From Pyronema omphalodes (Eukaryota > Ascomycota > Pezizomycetes > Pezizales > Pyronemataceae), in NCBI GenBank assembly GCA_024516155.1, contig JAJJXM010000113.1, positions 20,272-84,271 on the forward strand: 64,000 nucleotides of DNA. The letters run 5' to 3'. This document shows, piece after piece, positions 30,822-42,232 of the stretch (position 1 is its first letter; each line of letters begins with the position of its first letter). The notes beneath the pieces were generated by a model. That model had not been told where the DNA came from. It was given only the letters and a program-made list of their open reading frames with translations, and searched no databases. Both the position numbers and the translations under genes were made by a program.

Positions 30822-30834
30822 TCGAGTTAAAGGC
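30822..30834. repeat. Target-site duplication of A2 (right copy)
   Basis: TCGAGTTAAAGGC, matching 11805-11817. Confidence 0.93.
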
Positions 30835-31033
30835 GCTGAGTATGCGGCGTAGGGCTGAATTTTGCTGGGTTTGTAGTTTCGAGGCAAGGTCTCTCTGTCG
30901 CGTCCACCATATCTCCGCGCCAAAGTCCGCACGGGTTTGGACGCATGCCTGGAAAATGAGTCGGCTCGCGAGGGGAGACAGACCTGTTTCATATCTTGCT
31001 AATCGGCATAGCGCGTTGAGCGTTCTTTGTGCA
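30835..31033 (-). pseudogene. A0 ORF2 fragment (5'-truncated end)
   Basis: Minus strand encodes the post-RT segment equivalent to LARYETGLSP to RRILNAFN of A2. It is the continuation of A0 beyond the A2 insertion. It stops at 31033 against a plus-strand B fragment. Confidence 0.8.
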
Positions 31034-31664
31034 TAACCCCCTCTGCAAAGAAGATTTGGGCAGGGGTCGTCAAGAGCGGAGGCATCAACGTCCAGATTGT
31101 GCTTGGAAATGGCAATCTTGGACTTACGACACCACCGACAAGAAGGGGAGAGAGGCGAGGAGAAGCAGCGAGAAGGCTGAGGAAGAAGGAAGGAGACGGG
31201 GAGAGAGGGGAGGAGAAGAGGGGCAGGGCGGGCCCGGGTGTCTCCAAGGGCAAAGAGTCAGGAGACACCGGCGGAGGAGGTGAGAGAGGAGAGGAGAGTG
31301 GGGGCACGGCTGGCCCGGCGGATGTTTAACTTTGCTTTGGTTTTGTTTTGCTTTGTGGAGGAAATAAAGGAGCAAACATGGTTAAAAATGGGAGGGGAAG
31401 GGAGGAGGAAATGGAGGAGCCCGGCGAGGCGGCCTCTGTGCAAGCAGGGCACTGGAACAAGAGTCGCGATATGGACAACACACCCCAGGAGTAACAGTGG
31501 GGACAGACCCCACAACCACAACGATCAAGAGGAGGAGGATGGTAGAGGCGGAGACTGGGTTTTTGCTTTTACGTTTCTTTCTTCTTCTCTTTTGTATTTA
31601 TGTGTCCCTTGTCATAACCTTAAGGTTGCAAACAAGTAATGAGAAAACAAACAAACAAACAAAC
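31034..31664 (+). mobile_element. B fragment, 3' part
   Basis: B ORF from SAKKIWAGVVKSGG to its stop at about 31327-31329, then the 3' block, an AACC-TTAA-GGTT hairpin (31616-31627) and a CAAA tail. The 5' part is missing. LINE C1 begins directly after the tail. Confidence 0.8.
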
Positions 31665-33271
31665 CATTCAACGCAACACTGAAAAAATCGAAAAAAACGC
31701 CCCGCTGCCTCCACCGCCCACACTATCACCCACATCGCCGCCGACTCCACCCCAGTCCCAGCTGGAGTCCAACGCCTCCCCCGTGACACCGACAACTCCC
31801 TCTCTACTTCCCTCACCACCGACAGCCTCGCGACATCCATCGATCAACTTAACGACAATCTCAACACCACCACGGGCATGTTCCGACACGCAGACAGAGC
31901 CACGAACGGCAGAGTCTCCCAGGCGTTCCGATCTATCCACAAATACCAATCCACAATCCGTGCCGTTCACGATCTTCTGTCCCGCATTGCCCCCGCCATA
32001 CTCCCCCACGAAGACATTTCAGCCCTTCTTTTCCCGTCGAATCCTCCACCCCCGAGAACTCCACTATCCCCGCTCAACCTCCCCCCAAATCCAACGACCT
32101 CCCCTCTATTCATGCACCCTCCCCCGCTGCCCCCTCCCCCAAGGAACTTGCCTACTGGAAACAACGCTGTCTTGAAGCCGAAAACGAGCTCAAGAAACAC
32201 AAGATGCCCCTCCCCGTCCACGCCCCCCCGCCCCGATACGAACCCCTCCACCCCATGGCAAGAAGAAGGACCCGCAACGAAAAGGTTATTCCCCGGTGCT
32301 GCCCCCACGCCTCCTAAACAGACCCTAAGCCTACCAAAGCCCAAAAGAAAGATCCCCCCCCCCCCCCCCCCCAACGACATTATCATCCCATGCCCAGACC
32401 CCCATTCCTTCCCAGACAGCTCCAAAATAGCAGTCAGAGTCGCCGTCAATGACGCCTTGCGCAAAGCAAATGCTCCTGAGAGCGTTTCTATCTCAATGGT
32501 GAAGAAGAACATGAAAGGAAATCTTATTTTGACCCCCCCCCCCCCAAACTACATCCGCTGATATCACCCCCCATCTGCCCCTCATACTTGAAGTCGCCCG
32601 CAAAGTGCACCCTGCGTTGCTGCCCCCCCGAATGAATCGGAAATGGTACAAACTGGCAGTCCATGGAGTACCAACTGATTTGTTCCCAGACTCCGAGGAA
32701 GGCATGCAAAGCCTGCAAGCCGAAATCGAACGCAATCACTCCGTCCGATTAACCCAACCACCGCGATACATATCTCACCCCGAAAAATGGGCCGGTAAGT
32801 CGGCGTCGAGCGTCATGATCGCCCTCAGCTCCATCAACGACCACAACCCATTGAAGCGCACAAAGGTCGTCGTCCTATTCGAACCACGGAAGGTCACCGA
32901 GTTCTTCTCCGCCAGGCCCATCGACCAGTGCCGTAGGTGCCAAAAGTTTGGCCACCACCATGCAACGTGCGCGGCCGATAATGGCCCTACCTGCGCTATA
33001 TGCGCCGCCGTACACCCAACGGAATACCACTTCTGTGGAGAATGCCCCAAACAGAAGGGCCGGAAGTGCATCCACACCGTTTACAAATGCTCGAACTACA
33101 TGGCCGCAGGACATGCTGACACCCAACACGCAGCATACCGCACGAAATGCCCAGTAAAGATAGGAATAGTGAGAGAGGCATGGCAGAAAAACCCGCCCGG
33201 ACACCACCTATGACAACATTCCCGCCGAAACCAACCCCATCGCTGTAACCACCAAGACCGCCGATGAATAG
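31665..33271 (+). pseudogene. LINE-C ORF1, copy C1, frameshifted
   Basis: Homologous to C2 ORF1 (RHADRATN, QAFRSIHKYQSTIRAVHDLL). Reading frames 31878-32561 and 32605-33213 are separated by an indel in a C-run near 32530-32550, and another indel near 33195 precedes the true end TADE at 33271. WYKLAVHGVPTD and the knuckles CRRCQKFGHHHATC and CAICAAVHPTEYHFC are retained. The stop TAG lies inside ATGAATAG, whose ATG (33264) starts ORF2, the same geometry as LINE-A. Confidence 0.85.
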
Positions 33272-36200
33272 ACAACATTCATCAGCGGCGACCCTCCGCA
33301 TCGTGTCCCACTACACAAATCACAGCACCACCGCCCTCACGACGCTGCTGAACACAGCAAGCGCTTCCACTGATATCATTCTTGTCCAAGAGGTAAACGT
33401 CAAGGACCCTAAATTTGCTATAACTCACCCCAACTTCATTCTTTTGCTCCCCCCCCGCGGTTACCACAAAGTCAACCGGACCGCCGCTTATGTCTCTCGT
33501 TTGAACCCCCACATCAGCGTTACTCCTCGACCAGATGTTACCGAAGACCCGGACCTACAAGTCCTCGAGGTCCGCACACCCCTAATACCCCCCTTTTATT
33601 GACTTAACATATATAACGAACGTGACCCGATCTCCAAACTATACACCCTGCCCCGAGCCCTCACCCCCCTCGTCCTCCCACGTCGATGTGTCATCACGGG
33701 TGACCTCAACGCGCACCATCCGTTGTGGGATCCCAACACTCGCAGGAGAGCCCGAGCTGTCAAGCTCGTGGAACTGATCGAAACCCACCACTGGAGTCTG
33801 GCGAACGTCCCCGACGTCCCGGCCCACCAGTACAAGGACGGCTCTGGCTCGTCGGTTCTGGACCTAACCCTGACATCCCCCGCGATGACAAGGGAACTCA
33901 CAAACCGGGCAGTCGACGACGACCTGGCTACGGGTCCAGACCACGAGGTCATCCGCTTTCAACTGACATCATCTCCACCCAGACCATACCACCGCTACCC
34001 CCCACCACCCCGCGACTCAACTGGCAAAAAACGGAGTGGGACACCTTTTTCCAGGGAGCTACAAACCCTCGCCGAGGCCAGTCACCCATACTGGACATAC
34101 CTCAGCGCAAACCCTTCTGCGAGTAACCTGGACGAATGGGCCGCCCTCCTTCGTGACTCCATTCAAACGGCTGCCCAAAAAGCGACACCCACTCTCACAC
34201 CAACTCCTTGCTCGAAGAGATGGTGGACGGAGGAACTACGCACGACACCCCGGAACATGCAGAGCGCAAGAAAGAGGTGGAAATCAACTCGCCTCCCAGT
34301 CCATCATGCAGAGTACGAAAGCCTCCGAAACACTCATTACCGCGGAGTACGACATGGAAAGGACTCGTTATGGAAAGAATACTTGGCCGCCGCAGCGGGC
34401 CCCGATGATTGGGCCGCCTTCAGATACACAAACCCCCGACGCGCCCAACTGACCCCCCCAATCAAGACCCAGGTAGGTGGGGTGGATAAGGTACACGTTG
34501 ATTTCGAAAGCAAAGTAAACGCCTTTCAGGCGCTTTTCCCACCCCCCCCCCGCTGCCCCTCCGACTCAAATCCCCCCTACGCACCCCATTATCCCCTGGC
34601 ACACCTTCACCCCCGAAGAAATACGCCACGCTATTTACTCCTCCTCCCCCCAAGAAAGCCCGAGGTCCCGACGCGATAACTTTCGCATGCCTAAGGAGAG
34701 CCTATGATGCAATACCCCAGGTGTTCGATGCACTGTATGCAAGGTTAGGTGACCAAGGATACCACCCGAGGTGCTGGCGCGAAGCAACGACGGTGGTTAT
34801 CCCGAAACCGAATAAACCCGACTATAGTGCAGTTAAGGCCTATCGACCCATCGCGTTGCTGAACTGCATGGGAAAAATCTTAGAAAAACTTATGGCGACC
34901 CGGCTCAGCCTTATGGTGGAGTCACACAACATATTGCATGCAGACCAGATAGGCGGGCGCCCTAAACGCTCGGCTATCGACGCTGCAATGGCCCTAACGC
35001 ACGAGGTGGAAGCGAATGCGGGGCGCCGCATGGTAACCTCCGCGCTATTTTTAGATGTGCGAGGGGCCTTCGACAATGTCTCCTCCGCGCGCCTCCTCAC
35101 GACGATGCGCACACTGGGCTGCCCAACCGCAGTTATCTCCTGGTGCTCGACTTTCCTAAGTGATAGGACAACAGCTCTATCATTCGACGGACGAAGAGAT
35201 ATACAGCGACCTATTAGAACGGGCATCCCCTAAGGTTCCCCGGCGTCGCCCATTCTATTCCTCATCTACCTACGCCCTCTATTCGACAAACTACAAACGA
35301 CTCACCCCATGTTATGGACCCAAAGCTACATGGACGACATAGCCCTCGTCGCACACGGCCGTACCAGAGAAGAGAATGCCCGCGAACTTGAAGCTGCGGC
35401 TCGCACCGCCTTTGAGTGGGCCCAAGCGAACGCTGTATCATTCGATGATTCGAAATCGGAGCTGCTGCATTTCCACCGCTCCCGCATTGACACACTCACC
35501 AACACCATAACCATACGCCTGCCAAACGGAACCATTATTACCCCAGGGACGAAAGGAGGACGGACGGACGTAGTTCGGTGGATTGGAATTTATTTTGACA
35601 GAAAACTCTCCTTCTCATATCACGTAAAGACAAGACTGACGGCCGCCGCTAGGTCCCTCAACGCCCTCCGCAGCCTCGTACGTCACGAAACAGGTTTGTC
35701 CCCGTCTGCGACGAGAACACTTCACATAGAGTGTGTGGTATCTAGGTCCGACTTTGGTTCTAAGATCTGGTGGACGGGGCAAAAAAGCCTCGCCAACATA
35801 ATACAAACACAACAAAACTCTGCCCTCCGCCGGATTCTAAACGCTTTCACCTCGACACCGATCATAGCTCTACACAACGAAGCAGCTATCCCCCCGGTTT
35901 CAGTCCGCCTACACCACCGCACTCGCAAATACGTCCTTCGTCTCCTTTCTCTTCCCCCCAATCACCCCGTCGTCACACGCTGCCCCTCCTCCTTCCCCGT
36001 CCCCGATCACTTCCACTCCTCCATCTGCAGCCCATACGAATATGACTATCAATGGCAGTCACCAGGCACGGCCCCCTCTGGTCTCGTCACTATGCTCCGC
36101 TCCATCAGCAAGTGGGTGCTACCCGACGACACCGTTGAAATGACATCGCAACCCAAACCCGGGCCATGGGAACGCCCCCGCACCCAAAAAAGCATCACCT

Positions 36201-37270
36201 CCTTCCCGAAGCCAGAGGCGGCTACCGCACACGCCACACTGCTCCAGACCCTCCGCGCAGACCCCCGCAACATTATCGCATACACTAACGGTTCGCAACT
36301 AAACGGAAGAACCGGAGCGGGATATTGCATCACCGACGGCCTACCACGCCGAGTGGAAGAACTCATCCCAATGGGCGATACAACAGAAGTATTCGACGCT
36401 GAACTTAGAGCGATACACGACTGCCTCACGACCTGCCAAAAGACCATCACCCTCAACAAACACACCCGCCGCAAAATACATATATTGACCGACAATCAAG
36501 CAGCCATCCTTCGCGCCTCCCGCTCCTCCTACGGTCCCGGCCAGGAAGTCGCCCTCTCGATCCTCACGATGGTGTCCGCCCTTCGCCGCTCCGGATCGTC
36601 CGTAACTCTGCATTGGGTCCCCGGCCACACAGACATCCCCGGGAACGACACCGCCGATCTCCTGGCAAAAACAGCCACCTCCATTAACCCTACAGCGCCA
36701 CCTCCGATTTCACTCTCCTGGATTAGACGCCAAGTACGAGAGCAGTATATTACCGACTGGGTGGACTGGTACTCTTCATCACAAAAACCCAAGACGTACG
36801 ACGCCCCCCACCGCAAAAGACTCGATACCGCATACACTACCGTCCCGCGAAAGATATCGACGGCCATACTGGGACTCCGCACAGGCCATGGCTACTTTTT
36901 GGTCTGCCTAGCACACCCTCCCACCGCTAAATACCCCTCCCGCATCTGTCATTGCCCATTGCACCCCCCACAAACCCCCAAACACCTAATCCTCTCATGC
37001 CCAAACTTTAACACACAGCGGACTGAACTGCGACACACACTTCACATCCCCCGACGACGCCAACAAACCCTCCCCACGATCTTATATACGACTGCCGGCA
37101 CGAAAGCTCTGTCCACCATGATCTCGGACACCAAGGTGGTGACCGCCGAATGGGCACACGCGAAGTTAAGTAGTCACCCCGCAGAAGAGGACACCCCTGA
37201 TACACTGATGACTGGCTGGGGGACGCTGCTGGACCTAACGGACGAGCACGCGGAAACCCACAATAACTAA
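33264..37270 (+). pseudogene. LINE-C ORF2 (endonuclease-RT-RNase H), copy C1, broken
   Basis: Endonuclease (LVQEVN, TGDLNAHH, GPDHEVI); TGA at 33600-33602; frame change in the C-rich linker near 34540; RT with GGRPKRSAIDAA; TAA at 35231-35233 where relatives have Q of GIPQGS; then YMDD at 35327-35338. RNase H has YTNGS (36281-36295) instead of YTDGS, losing the first catalytic aspartate. The C-terminal knuckle is CHCPLHPPQTPKHLILSC. The last 653 codons (35309-37270) are uninterrupted. It cannot encode a working enzyme as it stands. Confidence 0.9.
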
Positions 37271-38095
37271 GGAAAAACAAAAAAAATAAATAAATAAATA
37301 ATAAAAAAAAAGAAAAATAAAAAAATAAAAATAATATATATGTATATAGAAGACGAGTAGGGCGAGTAGAGGTCGAGTGGAAGCGGGGACGCTGACGGAA
37401 GGAGAGGAACGAGGACGGGAGGAAGAGAAGGCGAGAGGGAGGAGACACAGGGGATGAGGAGCGAGGCAAAGGGGACAGGAGGAGCAACGGGGGGACGAGG
37501 AAGGGTTACTTTTCCTGTTTGCTTTTGTTTCTTTGGAGGAGGTCAAGGGGAACGCGAGATGAGCGGGAAGGCCAAGATGAAAGGCGTGAGAGAAAGGAGA
37601 TCGGAGACGGTGGCGAGTGAGAGGTGATGAGGCGAGGAGGTAGAGAAGGAGAAGAGGCGCGGACGGGAGAGAGCAGTGGAGGGGGGTGCGTGGGGGAGAG
37701 CAGAGGAGTTGAGGACGCAGACGGAGAGAGGGGAGAGAGGGGAGGCGAGGGGGCGGGGGCCGGAGGAGATACTTTTTCTGTTGTTCTGTTTTTGCTTTGT
37801 GGAGGAAATAAAGGCGGAAAAATGGTTAAAAATGGGAGGGGAAGGGTGGAGGAAATGGGGGATCGACCCGGCGAGGTGGCCTCCGAGCGCACAGGGCTCC
37901 TTGGATCTGACGACGCTAGATGAAAAACTGCACTGCGAGACTTGGGAGACAACACTCCCACCCACATTGACAGCTCTGGGGCTTACCCAGTGGGGACCTG
38001 GCATCACCCCCAGGTTCTTAACATTGTATTTAATTTGTAGATTCCGCCATAACCTTACGGTTGGATGCGTGTATCAATAAATAAAGAAATAAATA
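37271..38095 (+). other. LINE-C1 3' UTR
   Basis: No gene. A/T-rich AAATA run (37275-37345), a purine-rich stretch, the shared GTGGAGGAAATAAAGGCGG block (37799-37817), GTGGGGAC, the terminal hairpin and the tail. Confidence 0.8.
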
Positions 38096-38417
38096 GAAGC
38101 ACGAAGGGCTTCAACCCGTAACTAAGAAAACAAAGAAGAAACAACCAGTACCGTGGCTCCGTTCCGATTGCAGGAGCTGAGCGAGGTCATCGAAAGGGAA
38201 GCAACCGGTCCAGCGAGCCCTGTAACCCCCGAGCACCGATCCCCCCCGCAGACTCCGGATTCACCGGGACCAGCACAGATCCCCGAGGACCTAGAATCAC
38301 CAATGGCCTCCCAACAGGGAACGAGTGGTATGACACCACCCTCGGTTGTGATGATAACCGGTTCAGAGACTTTCGCCGCGATCTGTTTACTGCTATGCGG
38401 GACGCTATCGAAAAAGA
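38096..38417 (+). repeat. B-beta 5' fragment, copy 1
   Basis: Nearly identical to 42233-42554. It contains a short ORF (MAPFRLQELSEVIERE...), and the other frame reads into the B protein (RFRDFRRDLFTAMRDAIEKD). It starts right after the C1 tail and ends at an inverted junction. Confidence 0.65.
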
Positions 38418-39121
38418 CGTGTTTTCGCCGGTCAGAATGTTGAATTTCGTCATCATGACGTCGAATCTGTGGCGCATCTCATCGCTGTTGTTGCGTATGG
38501 TGTCATCGAGGGTATTGAAGCGTCGCTGTGTGTCCCGGTGGATCTGTTGTATCCCCAGGAAGCTTGCTCCTGTGAAAAGCGGTTCATGTTCACAGAACAG
38601 GGCGCTCAAGCTGCTATCGTTGTCGTCTTTTTCGATAGCGTCTCGCATAGCAATAACCAGATCGCGGCGAAATTCTCTGAATCGGTTGTGCTCAGGTGTC
38701 GCTTGCTGCTGGTGTGTTGAAGTCGAAGGAACTGGTGATCCTGCCAAGACCACGCTCTGGAAGGGCTTTCCAGCGAGGTTTCCATCAACTTCATCAACTT
38801 TTCCATCTCTTTCATCAAATGTAGGATTAGATCCATCATGAGGAAGGTCGGCTAGAACATTGTACGCGTTTTCGGACCGTTTCGATCGTCGGGCGTTGTT
38901 CTGTCGTTGTTTTGGCGACATTTCGTGAGGTGGGGTAAGCCAAAACTCGTGAAAACTCTGATTTTGCGACAGAAGTCAACAAAAACAACGTAGAATTCCC
39001 TGAAAACTCAGAGAATAACGTAACAGAGTGCTGCGAATCCGAATCCGATGAGAAAACCGGGGGTTTCGGTGCTCGTTGTTGAGAATGCAGGGGGGGGGGG
39101 GTCGCCGTTGCCGGGTGGTGT
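38418..39121 (-). mobile_element. B-gamma 5' fragment, inverted
   Basis: Minus-strand B 5' end: terminus ACACCAC, GCAAC, GCGACC and C-run (39096-39121), family ATG at 38921, then the ORF through AIEKDDNDSSLSALF to ...NILTGENT. It is cut at 38418 against the plus-strand B-beta piece. The ORF frame here has the intact start codon missing from B1. Confidence 0.75.
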
Positions 39122-40840
39122 CGGCGGGAATGGGCGATGAAAGAGATGGAAAAGCTGATGAAGTTGTTGGAAACATCGCTGGAAAGCTCTTCCAGAGCGT
39201 GGTCTTGGCAAGATCACCAGTTCCTTCGGCTTCAACAAAGCAGCAACAGGCGACAACTGAGCACAGCCGGTTCAGTAACTACCGTCGCATAATGGTATCT
39301 GCAATTAAAGAGGCAGTCGCAGTTGACGACAACTATGCCACCCTAGATCAACTGTTTATAGACAACTACGCCGAATTCACTGGAGCCAGCTTCCTGGGGA
39401 TACAACAGATCCACCAGGACACACAGCGACGCTTCAATACCCTCGATGACACCATACGCAACAACAGCGATGAGATGCGCCACAGATTCGACGTCATGAT
39501 GACGAACTTCGCCATTCTGACCGGCGAAAACACGAAGCTGCGCGCAGCATACGACTCTACACAGGCAGAAACAGCAGCTCTCAAGGCTGCTGTGGACGCC
39601 CTGACGAAGAAAATCGACGAACAGCAACAAGTCATTTCGGCGCGCCCTCACCGAACCTCACGGCCTCTTCCTCAGCGATGGAAGAGATGACTATGCAACT
39701 GTCCGTCGTCCAACATGACATTCAGGATGTCCTGGACGCTGTTCGCAACCCTCCTGGCAAGAGAAAGCGAAGGGGTAGCGACCAGAACACCGAACCCACC
39801 TCACCGACAAACAGAAGACCGGTGAACAACAAACCGAGAGTGGCATCACCGGTGCGAAGCCTGATGCACTCGAAACATGCGACTACCGCCGCCCAGGACG
39901 AGCTTGATGCCCTCAAGCCTATGTCCCCCCTACCTCTGCTCGCGATCACGTCGACCAAAGCGACACCGGAACCTCACCCTGACAGTTCATCTGTTCAGGA
40001 CACACCTCTACCCGACGCCCCAAGCACTGCCCCTGCTGAGTCGAACGGATGGAAGACTGTGGAGGCGAAGGCTACACAGAGGAAGAAGCAGAAAGCGAAC
40101 GAGACGACACCTACGGCAGCGCCACCCAGCAAGACCCCTACAACAAAGAATGGTGGCCGGGAAAAGACTACCCACCAACCCAGAACGACAACCTCCTCTG
40201 CAAAGAAGACTTGGGCAGAAGTCGTCAAGAGCGGAGGCATCAACGTCCAGATTGTGCTTGGGAATGGCAATCTTGGACTGACAACACCACCGACAAGAAG
40301 GGGAGAGAGGCGAGGCCGAGCAGCGAGAAGGCTGAGGAAGAAGGAGGGAGAAGGGGAGAGAGGGGAGGAGAAGAGGGGCAGGGCTGGCCCGGGTGTCTCC
40401 AAGGGCAAAGAGTCAGGAGACACCAGCGGAGGAGGTGAGAGAGGAGAGGAGAGTGGGCGCATGGGTGGCCTGGCGGCTGTTTAACTTTGCTTTGGTTTTG
40501 TTTAGTTTTGCTTTGTGGGGGAAATAAAGGCGGGAAAATCGATAAAATGGGAGGGAAGGGGGGAGGAAAGGGAGGCGCCTGGCGAGGCGGCCTCTGCGCA
40601 GACAAGTCGCCCGGAACTATTTTTGATGCGTTCGGACAACAAACCCCCATCAGTCTAAGTGGGGACAGACCCCACGACAATGCAGCGCAGGGAGGAGGAA
40701 TAGGGCAGAGGGGGAGACAGGGGTTTTTGCTTTTGCGTTTCCTTTTCTTTCTTTCTTTGTATTTATCTTTCTCTTGTCATAACCTTCGGGTTGCAAATAA
40801 GTAATGAATAAACAGACAAACAAAGAAACCAACGAACAAG
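39122..40840 (+). mobile_element. B copy, 5'-truncated
   Basis: B sequence from GDERDGKADEV onward, ORF in two frames, the 3' block, an AACC-TTCG-GGTT hairpin (40781-40792) and a CAAA-like tail. Head-to-head with B-gamma on its left; a second B 5' end begins at its tail. Confidence 0.8.
39131..40484 (+). pseudogene. B ORF with one frameshift
   Basis: The coiled-coil part (to about 39645) is followed, after a C-run change (GGCGCGCC for GGCGCCCCCC), by the second frame from MEEMTMQLSVVQ (39678) to the stop at 40484. NLS-like KRKRRG, KKTWAEVVKSGG and the R/G/E-rich tail are present. Confidence 0.75.
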
Positions 40841-41001
40841 CAACGGCGACCCCCCCCCCCCCCCTGCATTCTCAACAACGAGCACCGAAACCCCCGGTTT
40901 TCTCATCAGATACGGATTCGCAGCACTCTGTTACGTTATGCTCTGAATTTTCAGGGAATTCTACGTTGTTTTTGTGTACTCTTGGCGCAAAATCAGAGTT
41001 T
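40841..41001 (+). repeat. B 5' end fragment
   Basis: CAACGGCGACC plus C-run and about 140 bp of B leader, cut at about 41001 before the ORF. Confidence 0.75.
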
Positions 41002-41262
41002 CGTGACACATGACCCCGCCCATGAGACTGGCACCCTCTTAAGTGGACCTCCTACTTAAGGAGGGATACAAGACAGATTCATTCCCAAACCATGTGTTGA
41101 GAATGCTGGAAGACGGAACACAAATCTGTAAAGACATTTCACTCGGTGACTGCTCCGTGTTGGAAAACAGATTGTATTACCGAGACTGTCTCTATGTCCC
41201 CGCACTGGACAAATCACGCCCAAAATTACTACAAGATCACCACGACCCGCCCACCACAGGAC
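41002..41262 (+). pseudogene. Ty3/Gypsy integrase N-terminal scrap
   Basis: From 41043 the frame reads ...LENRLYYRDCLYVPALD then LLQDHHDPPTTG. This is the segment before and into the integrase zinc-binding domain of Gypsy pol (lyvP...H-x3-GH-type start). It is cut by an inverted LINE-C-type tail at 41263. The origin of the first 40 bp is unclear. Confidence 0.65.
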
Positions 41263-41768
41263 GTTTATTTATTTATTTATTTATATATTCATACAGGCAT
41301 CCAATCGTAAGGTTATGGCGGAATCTACCAATTAAATACAATGTTAAGAACCTGGGGGTGATGCCAGGTCCCCACTGGGTAAGCCCCAGAGCTGCCACTG
41401 TGGGTGGGAGTGTAGTCTCCCAAGTCTCGCCGTGCAGTTTTTCATCTAGCGTTGTCAGATCCAAGGAGCCCTGTGCGCTCGGAGGCCACCTCGCCGGTTC
41501 GATCCCCCCATTTCCTCCACCCTTCCCCTCCTATTTTCAACCATTTCTCCGCCTTTATTTCCTCCACAAAGCAAAAACAAAACCAAAGCAAAGTTAAACA
41601 GCCGCCGGGCCACCTGCGCCCCCACTCTCCTCTCCTCTCTCAACTCCTCCGCGGGTGTCTCCTGACTCTTTGCCCTTTGAGACACCCGGGCCAGCCCTGC
41701 CCCTCTTCTCCTCCCCTCTCTCCCCTTCTCCCTCCTTCTTCCTCAGCCTTCTCGCAGCCCCGCCTCGC
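41263..41768 (-). mobile_element. B/C hybrid 3' end, inverted
   Basis: Minus strand: end of a B-type ORF (R/G/E-rich), the 3' block, then a LINE-C 3' terminus with hairpin and an AAATA tail (plus strand TTTATTTATTTA from 41266). 5'-truncated at 41768. Confidence 0.75.
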
Positions 41769-42232
41769 CGGGAGAAGGGGAGAGAGGGGAGGAGAAGAGG
41801 TGCAGGGCGGGCCCGGGTGTCTCAAAGGGCAAAGAGTCAGGAGACACCAGCGGAGGAGGGGAGAGAGGAGAGGAGAGTGGGGGCATGGGTGGCCCGGCGG
41901 CTGTTTAACTTTACTTTGGCTTCGTTCAGTTTTCCTTTGTGGTGGAAATAAAGGTGAGATAATGACTAAAAATGGGTGGGGAAGGGTGGAGGATAGAGGG
42001 GAACGACCCGGCGTAGTGGCCCCTGAGCGCACAGGGCTCCTGGAACTGACGACGCGAGATGGATCGAGACCCAACGAGATGAGAGACTACACTCCCAAAC
42101 CCTCATAACTACTCTGGGGCTTACCCAGTGGGGACCTGGCATCACACCCAGGTGCTTGACATTGTACTTAAATTGTAGATTCCGCCATAACCCTGAGGTT
42201 GGATGCTGTATGAATAAATAAAGAAATAAATA
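41769..42232 (+). mobile_element. B/C hybrid 3' end, direct
   Basis: The same structure on the plus strand: B ORF end, 3' block, LINE-C terminus with hairpin AACC-CTGA-GGTT (42189-42200) and an AAATA tail. It forms a head-to-head inverted repeat with 41263-41768. Confidence 0.75.

Larger units (their letters stand above)
31665..38095 (+). mobile_element. LINE C1, 5'-truncated two-ORF LINE
   Basis: ORF1 remnant, ORF2, then an 825-bp 3' UTR ending in the hairpin AACC-TTAC-GGTT (38051-38062) and an AAATA-type tail (38076-38095). The 5' end lies in ORF1 and joins a B tail. No matching duplication is found at the two ends. Confidence 0.87.

Noticed and set aside
37008..37487. F/L/Y-rich ORF resembling a membrane protein
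   Set aside because: Complement of the A-rich AAATA run in the C1 3' UTR.
31665..38095. Target duplication for LINE C1
   Set aside because: Ends CATTCAACGC and GAAGCACGAAG do not match; only TTCAAC is shared nearby.
38096..38150. tRNA-like sequence (GGGCTTCAACCCGTAAC)
   Set aside because: No cloverleaf or paired A and B boxes; it is the repeated 5' part of B-beta.
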